This document shows, one piece after another, positions 28,657 through 63,243 of a stretch of 64,000 nt of DNA (the stretch's first letter is position 1; the number at the start of each line of letters is the position of its first letter). The DNA lies in assembly GCA_033961575.1 (NCBI GenBank), contig CM066732.1, positions 97,517,187 through 97,581,186 of the forward strand. Direction: 5' to 3'. This DNA is from Aselliscus stoliczkanus (lineage: Eukaryota; Chordata; Mammalia; Chiroptera; Hipposideridae). The translations under genes and the position numbers were made by a program. The notes beneath the pieces were generated by a model. It was not told the origin of the DNA and ran no database searches. It saw only the letters and a list, made by a program, of their open reading frames with translations.

Positions 28657-29414
28657 CATAATATGACATTACTGTAATTGAAAAAGTACTTATACCAAAA
28701 TGTATAAATTAAGTATGTGCTAACTGTGGCACTTTGACCCAGTGGGGAAGATAAGGACTCACTAGTAAATGGATTTGGGATAACTAGCTTGCCAAAATAA
28801 AGTTGGTTTTCTACCTGCACCATACACCAAAATGATTTTCATATGGATCAAAACTCTAAATGTAAAAAATTAAATCCTAAAAGTACTAGAAGAAAAGATA
28901 AGAGGAAGGCCTTTTAAAACAATATACAAACCTCAAAAGCTATAAAGAAAGGATTGATAAATTTGATTCCTTAAAAAAATGTTTACATGGAAAAATTCAT
29001 AAACAAAGTTAAAATATATACAACAAACTAAGGGAAAATATTTGAAACTCATATCACAAATGGTTAGTTTTCTTAATGTAAAAGGCACCTTCAAACCAAT
29101 AATAAAACAAATCAATAGAAATAGGTGAGAGTCTCATGGCAGTTTGCAGAAAAGAAAATTCAAATATCTCTTACATACATGAAAAGACATCTAGCATCAT
29201 GTAACATAAATGCAAAATTAAAGTACCCTGGGATATCATTTTTGTCACCTATCAGACTGGCAAAGATAAAATAGTTTGACAACTTTCTGAGTTAGTGAGA
29301 GTGTGGGAATATAGTTACTCTCTTATAATGCTGGTAGGAATGAGTATGCAGTAATGCAGCTTTATTGAGGGAAATTAAGTAATATCTACCAAAGCTTTAA
29401 ATGCCTATACTTTT

Positions 29415-29612
29415 TTCTTTTTTTAAATTTCATATATATATATATATATTTTTTCCTTTCTTTTATTTATTTATTTTTAGTTAAGCCATCCTGCCTCCTG
29501 TTGGCAGTTCAGGGGAAGCTCAGCTCAGGCCGGGAATTGAACTGGCGACCCTGTTGCTCAGAGCTTTCACTCTTGAGTGAGCTCTTAACCAACTGAGCCC
29601 CTCAGCCGGCCA
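29415..29612 (-). repeat. tRNA-derived SINE of the GCCGGCTGAGTGGCTCAG type, reverse orientation
   Basis: Inverted head ctcagccggc, B box region 'gggaattgaactggcgacc', and 'tgcctcctgttggcagttc'. An (AT)n stretch lies in its tail. Duplication aaatgcctatactttt on both sides. Confidence 0.82.
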
Positions 29613-30115
29613 AAATGCCTATACTTTTGAATCAGCCATTCCACTTCTAGATATTCTATCACGCAAATAACCAAACGTGTAAAATGAAATATATACAGTT
29701 ATATCCATTGCACTGGTAGTTATAATAACAATATATTGTAAACTACCTAAATATCCATAAATAATGTAATGGATAAATTATGGGACATGCATTGAAAAGA
29801 ATACTATACAGGCATGAAAAAGAATGAACTAGCTCTATATAAACTGATATGGAACAATCTCCAAGCTATATTGTTAAATGGACCAAGCAAGCTATAGAAT
29901 AGTCTGAAGAGTAAGCTACCTTTGTATAAAGGGTGTGTGTGGGGGGAGACTATATATGAATTTATTTGTGTTTATATAGAATATTCTGGAAAATGATTAC
30001 TTCTGGATAGGGAAATTCAGTAACTAGGAGTAAGGATATATATAAGGATATATATATTTGTAAATATTTTTGTAACATGAGCTTATATAGTAACATTTAA
30101 AAACAATAACAACAA

Positions 30116-31070
30116 CAAAAAGTTGTTTGGGGGAAGGGAAGAAAAAGGCTGACTGGAAGAAGTGTTTTCCCCACTGTGAACTTCCCATGGGAAGGCGTTG
30201 GGGATATCATGTGCTGACTCCCCTGTTGAAGGTTTGTTCCACTTCTGATGCTATTATAGCAAAGGGAATCTCCTCTTTCCTGATACTATTCCCACGGAGC
30301 TTCACAGATACCCCTGATCTAACAGTAGTTCAGCTGGGGCACTTTGTGGGGTGTCTATGTTGAGACAGATACTGCTGTGTTTTGGTTGAGCTGGGGAAGG
30401 CAAATGGGAAATGTGAGGAAGATGGAGGGAGGAGTGACCAAAAAGGTCTGTCCTGCTTCCTACTGCACCCATGCCTTTCGACTCCCCAGTCTCTGGCAGA
30501 AAAGCAAACTTTCAAGGACTCATTTATTCACTCATGACACAAGTATTTACTGAGCACTATTGTGCATTGGGAACTGGATGAGGCATTGATAATACAGCAA
30601 TGCATTAGATAGGTGTGTCCCTGCCACCAAGGAGTTTATATTCCAGTATGGGAAACAGACGGTATTAAGTGCTTATACCGTTAATTATTTATTTGCTTTA
30701 AAAGAGAAGTTTCAAGTTCTAGGACCTAGGTGTGGAAGTTAACAAAGTCCTCCCTGAGAAAGTATATTTAAGCTGAAAAAGTGGAAGGATAAATAGGAGT
30801 TAGCTAGGTTAATAGGGCAAGGAATGGGTGGGGTGGAGTTGGAGGAAAGAGAACAGCATGTGCAGAAGTTGCTCAGGCAGGGAGCAACTGAAGGAAAGCC
30901 ATTGGACCAGAGCACAGATTATGATGGGGAGAGGCAAGGCAGGTGCTAAATCTTGCAGAGTTGAGGTAAAGATTTTGAATTTTATCCTCAGAGCACTGGG
31001 AAGCTATTGAATGGTATTTTAAGCAAGAAAGTAACACAATCAGATTTGCATTTTAAAAATACCGCACTGA
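30116..31070. other. Intergenic, mostly unrecognised
   Basis: A fragment at about 30510-30670 ('tatttactgagcactattg' to 'gagtttatattccagt') looks like an old interspersed repeat. No gene is seen. Confidence 0.4.
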
Positions 31071-31513
31071 TGGGCCGGCCGAGTGGCGCAGTGGTTAAGC
31101 GCTGGTTTTGGGATGTCAGCGGCCCCAGTTCGGATCCCACATGAGGGCCAGTGACACTGCCCTCTACAGCTAACAACAGCTCCACCTGGAGCTGGGCTGT
31201 GCGAGCCCGGGTGATGGTGTGGACTGCAGCCCCTGATGCAGTGGGCTGCCATAGGCTACAGTGAGTGGCCCGCAGCCAGCGTGAGCGGCTGGCAGCCAAG
31301 CGTGAGCTGTCAATAGCCGCGGTGAGCGACATCCAGAGGCCGGCGACCGATCTGCCTCATCCGGGAAGAGCGCAATGACAATACCAACAGTGAAGCAACA
31401 TCCTCCGCAACTAAACTGAAGAACAAAAAGACAGCAACTTGTCTGTTCCCCTTCCCAGATTCCCCAACGCTGTTCCCCTCCGCCAATTCCCCAATAAAAT
31501 CTTTAAAAAAAAA
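31071..31513 (+). repeat. Long composite SINE (about 440 bp)
   Basis: Head gggccggccgagtggcgcag, B box, gacactgccctctacagc, GC-rich body with gcagccagcgtgagcgg units, 'gatctgcctcatccgggaag', then the tail ccccaataaaatctttaaa. Exact duplication aaaaataccgcactga at 31055-31070 and about 31514-31529. Confidence 0.9.
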
Positions 31514-32149
31514 AAAAATACCGCACTGACTAAAATAGGGAAAATTATGTAGAGTGGGCAAAAGTGGAGAGGACCAGTAAGAGACTAAACACTCAAGAGC
31601 ATGTGAAACATCTATCAATATGGACCCTAGGCTGGTCTACATGTCTCAACAAATTGCAAAGGATGAAATCCGACAGAGAACATTCCCTAACCCTATTGGA
31701 ACTAGGCTAGAAATCAGTACAAAAAGATAATTAGAAAATCTCCAAATATATGGAATGTAAGCAATATGTTTCTAAAGTCAGTCTTTGATTCTCCCTCTGA
31801 GAATGACAGAGCTCTTTCTCACAGATTGATATGTTACCCCAAGCTCACGCATTTCCTGAACACTCATACTATGTCAAGCACATGGCCTGCCTCCCCTTAG
31901 GAAGCTCCACGCTCTTGTACCAGTCTGAAGACAAGTGCCAATCTATGGGGTCCAAGGCAAGCTAGGAACACTCTGCAATAAAATTCTTTTAGGCTGCGTT
32001 CCTGAAAAAGCGGCAGGCCCAAGCTGGCCTCCAGGATGGAGAACTATTTGTACTTTTAGTGCTTCTCAAATCACATGAAGTCTGTTCAGTTTTGCAAGTG
32101 TCCCAGTTACTGTAAAACAGAATCACCTTTTAGCACTGACATTACAGGC

Positions 32150-33115
32150 AATGACTGTTATCCAAGACTTAGAGGAAACAGATACCTGAAGATACTCCTT
32201 AGACTGCCGTCTGAAATCTTTTACCCCCAAGCACTTGCTTCATTTTTTCCCTGGTACTTGCTCCCTTCTGCTCTGACCTTTAGCCATCCGAATGACTTGC
32301 AGTTCCTGACTGCTTTACTCTACCCCTGTGCCTCCAACTTTGAAGTTGTTTGGCCTTGAGTCCTTATCTTTCAGCTTAAATGTCATTCTCTCTTGGAAGC
32401 CTTCCTTGATCCACAATACCACGACTGGACTAGTTGCCCGTCATGTTCCCACAACACCCTGCACTTACTTACCCCAATGGTGTTTCTCGCCACTCTGTGT
32501 TTTGGTTTTTTTTTTGTTTTTTAAGATTTTATTGGGGAATTGGGTGAGGGGAACAGCGTTGGGGAACCGGGGAAGGGGAACAGACAAGTTGCTGTCCTTT
32601 TTGTTCTTCAGTCTAGCTGTGGAGGACATTGCTTCACTGGCCCATGTTGGTATCATCATTGCGCTTTTCCCGGATGAGGCAGATCGGTCGCTAGCCTCTG
32701 GACGGCAGCTCACACTGGCTGCCAGCCACTCATGCCAGCTGCCGGCCACTCACTGTAGCCTATGGAAGCCCACTGCAGCAGGGGCTGCAGCTATGCCATC
32801 CCGAGGACTCACAGCAGCCCAGATCCAAGTGGAGATGTTGTTCACCATCTTAGCTGTAGAGGGCAGTGTCACTAGTCCTCATATGTGGGATCTGAACCCA
32901 GGGGCCACTGGTGTCCCCAGCCAGATCTTAACCAATGCACCACTCAGCCGGCCCCACTCTGTGTTTTAACATCCTGTTTATTTTTTCTTTACCACATGCT
33001 TAGGCTTGAGCTCCTTGAGAGCAGGCCCTGGTTCTTCTTGTGTTTTTGGTGCTTAGCTCAGGTCCCAGCCTCTAGTAGAAACTCAGTGAATATTTGTTGA
33101 GTGAAAGAGTTGATG
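32150..33115 (+). repeat. L2-type LINE 3' fragment split by a long SINE
   Basis: L2-like text, 'aaatgtcattctctcttgga' before and 'gagctccttgagagcaggcc' to 'gtgaatatttgttgagtg' after the SINE at 32504-32954. The halves are collinear. Confidence 0.6.
32504..32954 (-). repeat. Long composite SINE, reverse orientation
   Basis: Same family as 31071 in inverse: aagattttattggggaattg, 'gaggcagatcggtcgctag', 'gagggcagtgtcactagtcc' and cactcagccggcccc. Exact duplication cactctgtgtttt at 32491-32503 and 32955-32967. This copy is more diverged and carries an extra gttcaccatctta. Confidence 0.88.
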
Positions 33116-33276
33116 AGTGTGGTCTTAAAATCAGGATTCATGAAAGAGTCTGAGGGTGTGGTAGCTGAAATAGTCCAAGTACTTCAAAGGTCATGTCGCT
33201 ATAAGATGTCCCCTCCATGATGTTTTCCTTAAGCCGTTTTTCCTGATTGTCAGGCAATAATTACAGAATGAAATTA

Positions 33277-33626
33277 CAGTAGCGTCCCACCCCCCATCTT
33301 TGATTTCACTTTCCACAGTTTCAATTACCTGTGGTCAACTGCAGTCTAAAACTATTAAATGGAAAATTCCAGAAATAAACAATTTAAAAGACATTTTGAG
33401 AGACAGAGAGACCACATTCACATAACTTTTATTACAATATGTTGTCATGATTGTTCTATTTTATTTGTGTTGTTAATCTCTTGATTTGTCTAATTTGTAA
33501 ATTAAACTTTATCATAGGTGTGTACAGGAAAAAACATAGCATGTATAGGGTGTGGTATTATCTGCAGATTTAGGCATCCACTGGGGGTCTTGGAGCGCAT
33601 CCCCCACATAAAAGTAGGGACTATTT
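33277..33626 (-). mobile_element. Tigger-type MITE, reverse orientation
   Basis: Same family as 25341 but inverted: 'ttccacagtttcaattacctg', 'acttttattacaatatgttg', 'gttgttaatctcttgattt' and 'ccactgggggtcttggagcg'. No coding capacity. Confidence 0.72.
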
Positions 33627-34309
33627 ATAGGTTACCTCCAACTCCCTGCTGCCAGGGTTCTCCTGGTGCTCAGCCCATGGAATTCCCACTACATCCTCTT
33701 CTCTCCCTCTGACTAACTACCCTTACCCTTTTATTGATATATTGTATAATAGAAGTATTTAACTTATTTACTTAATGTGTGTGCATTTAATGTATGCCTT
33801 AATCAGCTCTCTCAGTCACATAGCCAGTGCCTGGTGGGCAGGCGAATCACGCCTTTCTCCATGCAGAACTTTGTGCAGTGCAATGAGAAACATGTGCAGC
33901 TCAAAGGTGATAATAGCTGGAGCTCCCCTGTGTTCAGCAGGACCATTAAACACAAGGTGAAACCAGTAGAAAGGTCTGAGAGTACTTCAGTGCCTCTGAG
34001 AAATCTACCTCACTGCATTATTCAGCTGGCTTTATCCCCTGAACCTCAGCCATCCCAGATCCATCCAGCACCACAATGCACTGGTGGACTTTGAGCAAAG
34101 AGGCTAGAACTGTTAGGACTCAAGGACTCTTGGATGTGATATGGGAAGGGGTTCAAAGGAAAGCCAAGTGAGAGATTTCCCAGGTATTTTCCTGAGACAC
34201 AAAGATGGTAGGAAGTATGTAGAAACATCTACAAAGACTTTTGTTTTTCTAACTTGTTCATGACTGACACACATACGAGTATGTAAGTACCTTGCTTATT
34301 TGTTGACAT

Positions 34310-34465
34310 GTTTATTGTCTGTGTTTTCCCCACGCTCCCACTCAGTGTAAGCTTCCTAGGGGCAGGGACTTTGCTTTGTTTACTGCCTTATCCTCTACAC
34401 TCAGAACAGTGCCTGGCACATACTAGGCATTCAGTATATATTTCTTGAACAAGTGATTAGGTTCA
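34310..34465 (+). repeat. L2-type LINE 3' end
   Basis: 'gtgtaagcttcctaggggca', 'aacagtgcctggcacatac' and 'ggcattcagtatatatttctt' are the standard L2 terminus. It overlaps the likely TGM5 3' end region. Confidence 0.65.
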
Positions 34466-34572
34466 GGTATTGAAACAATAGGACACTCCTAGCATCCAGG
34501 GAACAGGTAGGAGCTACTGTAGGGAAAGTGGTGACTACATGGGCACAAAGGAGATGAAAACAAGGACTGCAG

Positions 34573-34578
34573 TTTATT
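34573..34578 (-). other. TGM5: Candidate TGM5 poly(A) signal
   Basis: AATAAA on the minus strand, about 340 bases past the TGM5 stop. A second one lies at 34311-34316. Which is used cannot be told from sequence. Confidence 0.45.
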
Positions 34579-34917
34579 GGTACTAGGAAGTTAGCTATTG
34601 TAATGGCAAAATGACCATGAGATGCTCAGCCATTCTTTTCTTGACATCTTAGGGAGCAATAAGTCAGGGCCAACTCCAGCCAGTGTCATTGGACTTCTGT
34701 GCCATCTCACACTTCTGGATAGGACACCATGGAATCCCTGGGCCCTCAACAGTCTTAGGGAGCTGTTTAAATGGTCTAGAGGACTGTCACTGGCATCTCC
34801 TCTGCTGTAAGAGCCCCGCAAAGCCTCTGTTATGGTGGGGAATTACACAGCTTGCATTTGAATTTGCTGCCTTTTCTGAAGCTTAAAATCTGTGCCTCCA
34901 TCTTCTTGTCCTAGAAT

Positions 34918-58919
<24,002 letters not shown>

Positions 58920-59461
58920 GGTTACTGCCTCTGATTCCTGGGCTGCTCCCCACAGAACACCTGGAAAGCCTGGAGCTTCAGGAAACTGGTCCTGGAGTGT
59001 TTGTTTCCCTTTCCAACCCCAAGACTCCAGGAGACACCAAAGGTGGGGCTGGCTGCAGTACTGCCACCTACTTACTGGGCAGATCACAACTGGTTTTCTT
59101 ACTTGCCCTCAGGTTTTTCTTGGTAGTGTTGCTTGTCTAAGATGAAGTGTGGCCCAATGAACTGTCAGGGCCTTGTGCCACGTGGGCGTTTGATAGTTTT
59201 TGGGCAATGGGGCATTCGCTGGCAGGTGCTGTGCTGTAGTAGGGGTGGGCAGGTGGGAGAGATGAGCTGATGGGCCTCTAGGGGGATGGGGAGGGGCTGC
59301 ATCCTTCAGGGAGGAATAACAGGATCCCAAGACTTCAGCTCACAGCTGAGAGAAGCTTTTACACCTAGAGCTCTGCTCAGCACCCGAGCCCGCTCTTAGA
59401 TCCTGGAAAGTCGCTTCCTGGACATCAGATGCAAACAGAGCCCACTCTGGATCACCTCAGT
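58920..59461. promoter_or_regulatory. Putative shared upstream region of TGM5 and the 59462 candidate gene
   Basis: This 540 bp interval separates the TGM5 start codon (minus) from the candidate start codon (plus). I see no TATA box at a convincing distance on either strand. Its role as a divergent promoter is inferred from gene layout only. Confidence 0.25.
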
Positions 59462-60112
59462 ATGATTTTCTGGTATTTATTTTTTGGTGGAGGTATTGTC
59501 TTGAGTGAGACCTGCCAGGTCCCAGACGACTCTCAAATAAAAGCACTAAAGGAAAAAAATGTGGGAGGATTCATGGAAGAGTTTTGCAAACAGGTGAGAG
59601 GGTGGGGATGCCAGTGAGTGGCCTTGATTCTAGTAAGGAAAGTACAAGTCCTTGAAGTGAGTGTGTAAGGGAGAAAGGAATAGATGGGAGAAGCGAGAGA
59701 GAAGGAGAGCGGAAAGGCTTTTTGTAGGGAGTGTCCCTCCTGTGGGACAATTCTCCCTGTGTCCCCCTGCCTCCTGGGTCCCTTATCTTCTCTACTCAGG
59801 AACCTCAGTCACCAGCTTCCATCCTCCTTCCAGCATTTTCAAATCTCTCTGTCTCCCATCAGATTTTAAAGTGTGTGTTTACATGCACATATAAAATCCA
59901 CTGCCTAACCCCACCCTCACCCTCTTGTTCCCTGTTTTTTTAAGCCACTTTTTAGTTGGGGAGAGGAAATAGTTGAAAGGTCAATTGGAAAATTAGAGAT
60001 GGCTAATATCCTCATGCCCCTGGGAGGCCCAGTAGAGAGCCTGCCCACTGTCCCTACACAAATGACACAGCCAGGCAGTTTGGGGCCACCAGACAGGAGG
60101 GGCAGTGACTGA
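59462..60112 (+). CDS. Candidate unrecognised small secreted protein, two exons (59462-59593, 59945-60112)
   Basis: Not recognised. Exon 1 gives 44 codons starting MIFWYLFFGGGIVLSETC, which looks like a signal peptide cleaved near Ser15, then PDDSQIKALKEKN and FMEEFCKQ. It stops at CAG/GTGAGAG in phase 0. An upstream in-frame ATG lies at 59429. About 350 bases on, a pyrimidine-rich tract ending tttttttaag leads into an open frame of 55 codons (PLFSWGEEIVERSIGKLEMA...), with TGA at 60110-60112. AATAAA follows at 60355-60360. The product would be 99 residues with two cysteines (18 and 42), which could form a disulfide in the mature peptide. The gene sits head-to-head with TGM5 and upstream of TGM7 in a secretory/epithelial gene neighbourhood. 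An open stretch this long arises by chance about 7% of the time, so the pairing of exons is a hypothesis. Confidence 0.35.
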
Positions 60113-60354
60113 ACAAAGGAGGACCGGGCACTCTGCAAATGGAACAAGGTTTCAGATTTCTGCAGGAGCCAGCCCAGGTACCAGGTCTCCAATGGGTGGG
60201 CAGGGAGCCACCTGAAACACAGCAGTGACAAAGCAGTATAAAGCCACACAGAAAGGCCCATACCACTTAATGGGTACGGGTGTATCTGGCACACAGTGTG
60301 AGTATGGGTGTGCACGCTCCTGCCTTTCCTGCCCAAAGCAGCCTGCGAAAGGAA

Positions 60355-60360
60355 AATAAA
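60355..60360 (+). other. Poly(A) signal downstream of the candidate gene
   Basis: AATAAA 243 bases after the candidate stop codon, before the L1 block starts. Usable only if that gene is real. Confidence 0.3.
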
Positions 60361-60544
60361 TACAAAACAGAAAGGAGGAGGAGAAGGAAAAGAAGGAGGC
60401 GAGGCTGGTGAAAGGAGCAGAGTGAACCTTAGGCACTGAGCAGGTGAGGAACAGAGGACGAGGGCCAAACCTGAGAACCCACGGGAGGACATGCTCCTTC
60501 TCTGCGTTTCTGGATCCTCTACATTTTTCATGATGGAGAGGTGT

Positions 60545-61575
60545 CAATTTGTAATAACTTTATTTTTTATTTTTGTATTGAGATATAATTGACATATAAC
60601 ATTGCGTAAGTTTAAGGTGTGCAACACATGGATCTGATACATTTATATATTGCAGCATAATTACCACCATTAGCTAACATCTTCATCAGGTCAAATAATT
60701 ATTTCTTTCTTGTGTTGAGAACAATTAAGACCTGGTCTCTTAGCAACTTTGAAATGCATAATACAGTATTGTTAACTAATCACAACACTGTGCATTAAAG
60801 CTCCAAAACCTATTGTTTTTCTAACTGGAAGTTTATATCCTTTAGCCAAAATCTCCCCATTTCCCCCATCCTCAGCCCCTGGGAACCACCATTCTACTCT
60901 CTGTTTCTAGGAGTTCGGTTTTTTTAGATTTCACATACAGGCATACCTCATTTTATTGTATTTTGTTTTATTGGGCTTCATAGATGCTGCATTTTTTACA
61001 AGCTGAAGGGGCAAGACCCTCCACCAGCAGAAAGATTATGACTTGCTCTATTGCACTGGTCTGGGACAGAACCCACAATATCCTCAAGGTATGCCTGTAT
61101 AAGTGAGATCATACAGTATTTTTCTTTCTCTGACTTATTTCATTTAGCATAATGCCCTCAAATTCCATCCATGTTGTAGCAAATGGCAGGACTTCCTTTT
61201 TTCTCACAGCAGCGTAATATTCCGTTGTGTACACATTATGTCTTCTTTGTCCATTAATCCATTGGCACTTATGTTGTTTCCATATCTTAACCATTGTTAA
61301 TAATGCTGTGATGAACATGGGGATGCAAATTTCTCTTTGAGATAGTGATTTTATTTCCTTTGGATAAATACCCAGAAGTAGAATTGCTGGATCATATGGT
61401 AGCTCTATTTTTAGCTATTTGAGGAACCTCCATACTGTCTTCCATAATGGCTGAACAAGTACACATTCCCAACAACAGTGCACAAAGGTTCCTTTTTCTC
61501 CACACCCTTGCCAACACTTGTTATCTCTTGTCTTTTTGATGAGAGCCATGTAATGATAACTTTAAAAAACACAAT
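60545..61575 (-). repeat. L1 LINE 3' end (antisense), split by a Tigger MITE
   Basis: 'attgagatataattgacata', 'aaggtgtgcaacacatggat', 'aattccatccatgttgtagc', 'cattggcacttatgttgttt' and 'tgctggatcatatggtagct' are canonical antisense L1 text. The MITE at 60938-61097 interrupts it. Confidence 0.85.
60938..61097 (+). mobile_element. Tigger1-derived MITE with TA duplication
   Basis: Ends caggcatacct and aggtatgcctg are inverted repeats, flanked by TA on both sides (60936-60937, 61098-61099). The interior keeps a Tigger1 transposase 3' remnant, 'gcaagaccctccaccagcag'. Inserted into the L1. Confidence 0.82.
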
Positions 61576-61577
61576 GA

Positions 61578-62088
61578 GGGCCGGCTGAGTGGCTCAATTG
61601 GTTAAGTGTTGGCTTAGAGCGTGAGCTCTGAGCAACAGGGCCACCGGTTCAATTCTCACATGGGCCAGTGATGCTGTGCCCGAGCTGAGCTGTTGCTGAG
61701 CTGCCAACAGGTGGCAGGATGGCTCAACTGGTGTAACAACAAGATTGCCTGTTCAATGGTGGTCTACGCCCACCCCCAACTAAGATGGAGCTTGGCACCT
61801 TGAGCTGAGCTGCTGACCAGATGGCTCAGTGGATAGGGCATGCGCTCTTAACAACAAGGCTTCTGGTTCAACTCCCGCATGGGATAGTGGCTGCACCCAC
61901 CCACAACTAAGACTGAACACAGCACCTTGAGCTGAGAGGCCACGAGCTGCTGACAGGAAGCCAGATGGCAACAGGCGCCCTCCACAACAAAGACTGAAGA
62001 ACAACAACTTGGCCGGTCCCCTTCCTTGATTCCCCAACACTGTTCCCCTCCCCCAAATCCCCAATAAAAACTTAAAAAAAAAAAAAAA
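61578..62088 (+). repeat. Three-headed tRNA-derived SINE (about 510 bp)
   Basis: Three A/B-box-like units in a row: ggctgagtggctcaattgg with 'ccggttcaattctcacat'; 'aggatggctcaactggtg' with 'gcctgttcaatggtgg'; 'agatggctcagtggatagg' with 'ctggttcaactcccgca'. Ends with the shared tail ccccaataaaaacttaaa. Duplication acaatga on both sides. Confidence 0.82.
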
Positions 62089-62310
62089 ACAATGAAAGGG
62101 GATGGGGTAGGCGGGGAAGGCCAGAAAGACATATGGCAAAATGTTAGCAGCGGTTTCTTCTGGGATGGGGGGAACGATCAGTGATTTTTCTTTTGTTTCT
62201 TTTCACTTTTTCTGTTCTTTCCAAATTATCTAGAATAAGCACAAATGATCCTGAGAACCACAGGAAGAAAATACAAGAGTGGCTCTCTGTCCTTAAAATA
62301 ACAAAAACAA

Positions 62311-62416
62311 GGGCCGACCGAATGGCGCGGTGATTAAGCGCTGGCTTGGGAAGCCAGCGGCCCCGGTTCGGTCCCACATATTCGGGCCAGTGACACTGCC
62401 CTCAAAAAAAAAAAAA
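62311..62416 (+). repeat. Short tRNA-derived SINE
   Basis: Head gggccgaccgaatggcgc through gacactgccctc and an A run. Duplication aacaaaaacaa on both sides. Confidence 0.87.
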
Positions 62417-62988
62417 ACAACAAAAACAAACAATGCAAAGGAAGAGAGGCTGGGGCCAGTTTGGGTGACTTGGAGAGGTTGAAAGGCTAGGGGGAGTGAG
62501 AGAGGGGAAGATAGGATCAGGGAAACTGAGGGTCTGTTTTGGGGAACAGTCAGCTACAAAGCACTCCCCAGTTATCAGGGGAGGCACCCTGAGTGGGGCC
62601 AGCCCAGCTCTCCCTATGCTCTCAGACCAGCGCAGAGAAGTCCTGCTGGGCAGCTTCTGGCTGGTTTCCATAGCACCGTAGTGACTGTCCTTCCGGCATA
62701 CCCAAGCTGTCGTCCCCAGACCTGCCTCCAGCAGCTTCGTTAGCCTGCAGGCTAACTAAGACAGTTTCAATGGAGAGACTGTGTGTGATACTCAATTCCA
62801 GAGAGGCTTATTTAGAGGGATCATGTTGGGTTTATTTCGTGCATGGGCCCTTAAAGAAGGAGAGAAAAGACAGAAAGAGCAGGAAGGGCCCAGCCACACA
62901 GCAGGCAGCCAGGCCAAGAGGACCAGCTGGTAGCAATAAGTAGCTTGTTAGCACAGAAGAGACAACCCCAGTGACCAATAAAGACATC

Positions 62989-62994
62989 TTTATT
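62989..62994 (-). other. TGM7: Candidate TGM7 poly(A) signal
   Basis: AATAAA on the minus strand, 250 bases past the TGM7 stop. It is one arm of a small palindrome (62976-62995) that also gives AATAAA on plus. A further minus AATAAA lies at 62831-62836. Confidence 0.5.
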
Positions 62995-63243
62995 GTCTCT
63001 TCCCAACATGCACGGTCGTTGTAACAGAGCTTCATTCACCCCCAGGCAGGCCAGGAAGAGGACAGAGAAGGAGCAAAGATAACACCACACCTTCAGGAGT
63101 CAGGTAAGGCAGGGAAGGGCTGGGTGGGCATGGGGCCAGGGCTTGGGCAGGGGCTGAGGGTACAGGAAAGGCATCAGGAGGGCAGGTGAGACTCGGGGAG
63201 GGGTTGGGGGACAGGGAAGGCCTGAGGAGAGTGGGGGTGGGGC

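Larger units (their letters stand above)
28160..30115 (+). repeat. L1 LINE 3' portion, interrupted by three SINEs
   Basis: Sense L1 text: 'gcagtcccaataaaaatgcc', 'tcctagatattaaaacataat', 'gggaaaatatttgaaactca', 'cagactggcaaagataaaat' and 'agaatactatacaggcatga'. SINEs at 28234, 28452 and 29415 are inserted in it, so the L1 is older. Confidence 0.7.

Noticed and set aside
32328..32969. 213-codon plus frame
   Set aside because: Mostly the antisense strand of a long composite SINE joined to L2 sequence.
62832..63035. Hydrophobic minus frame of 67 codons
   Set aside because: Lies in the TGM7 3' UTR past a clear stop codon; no sign of coding use.
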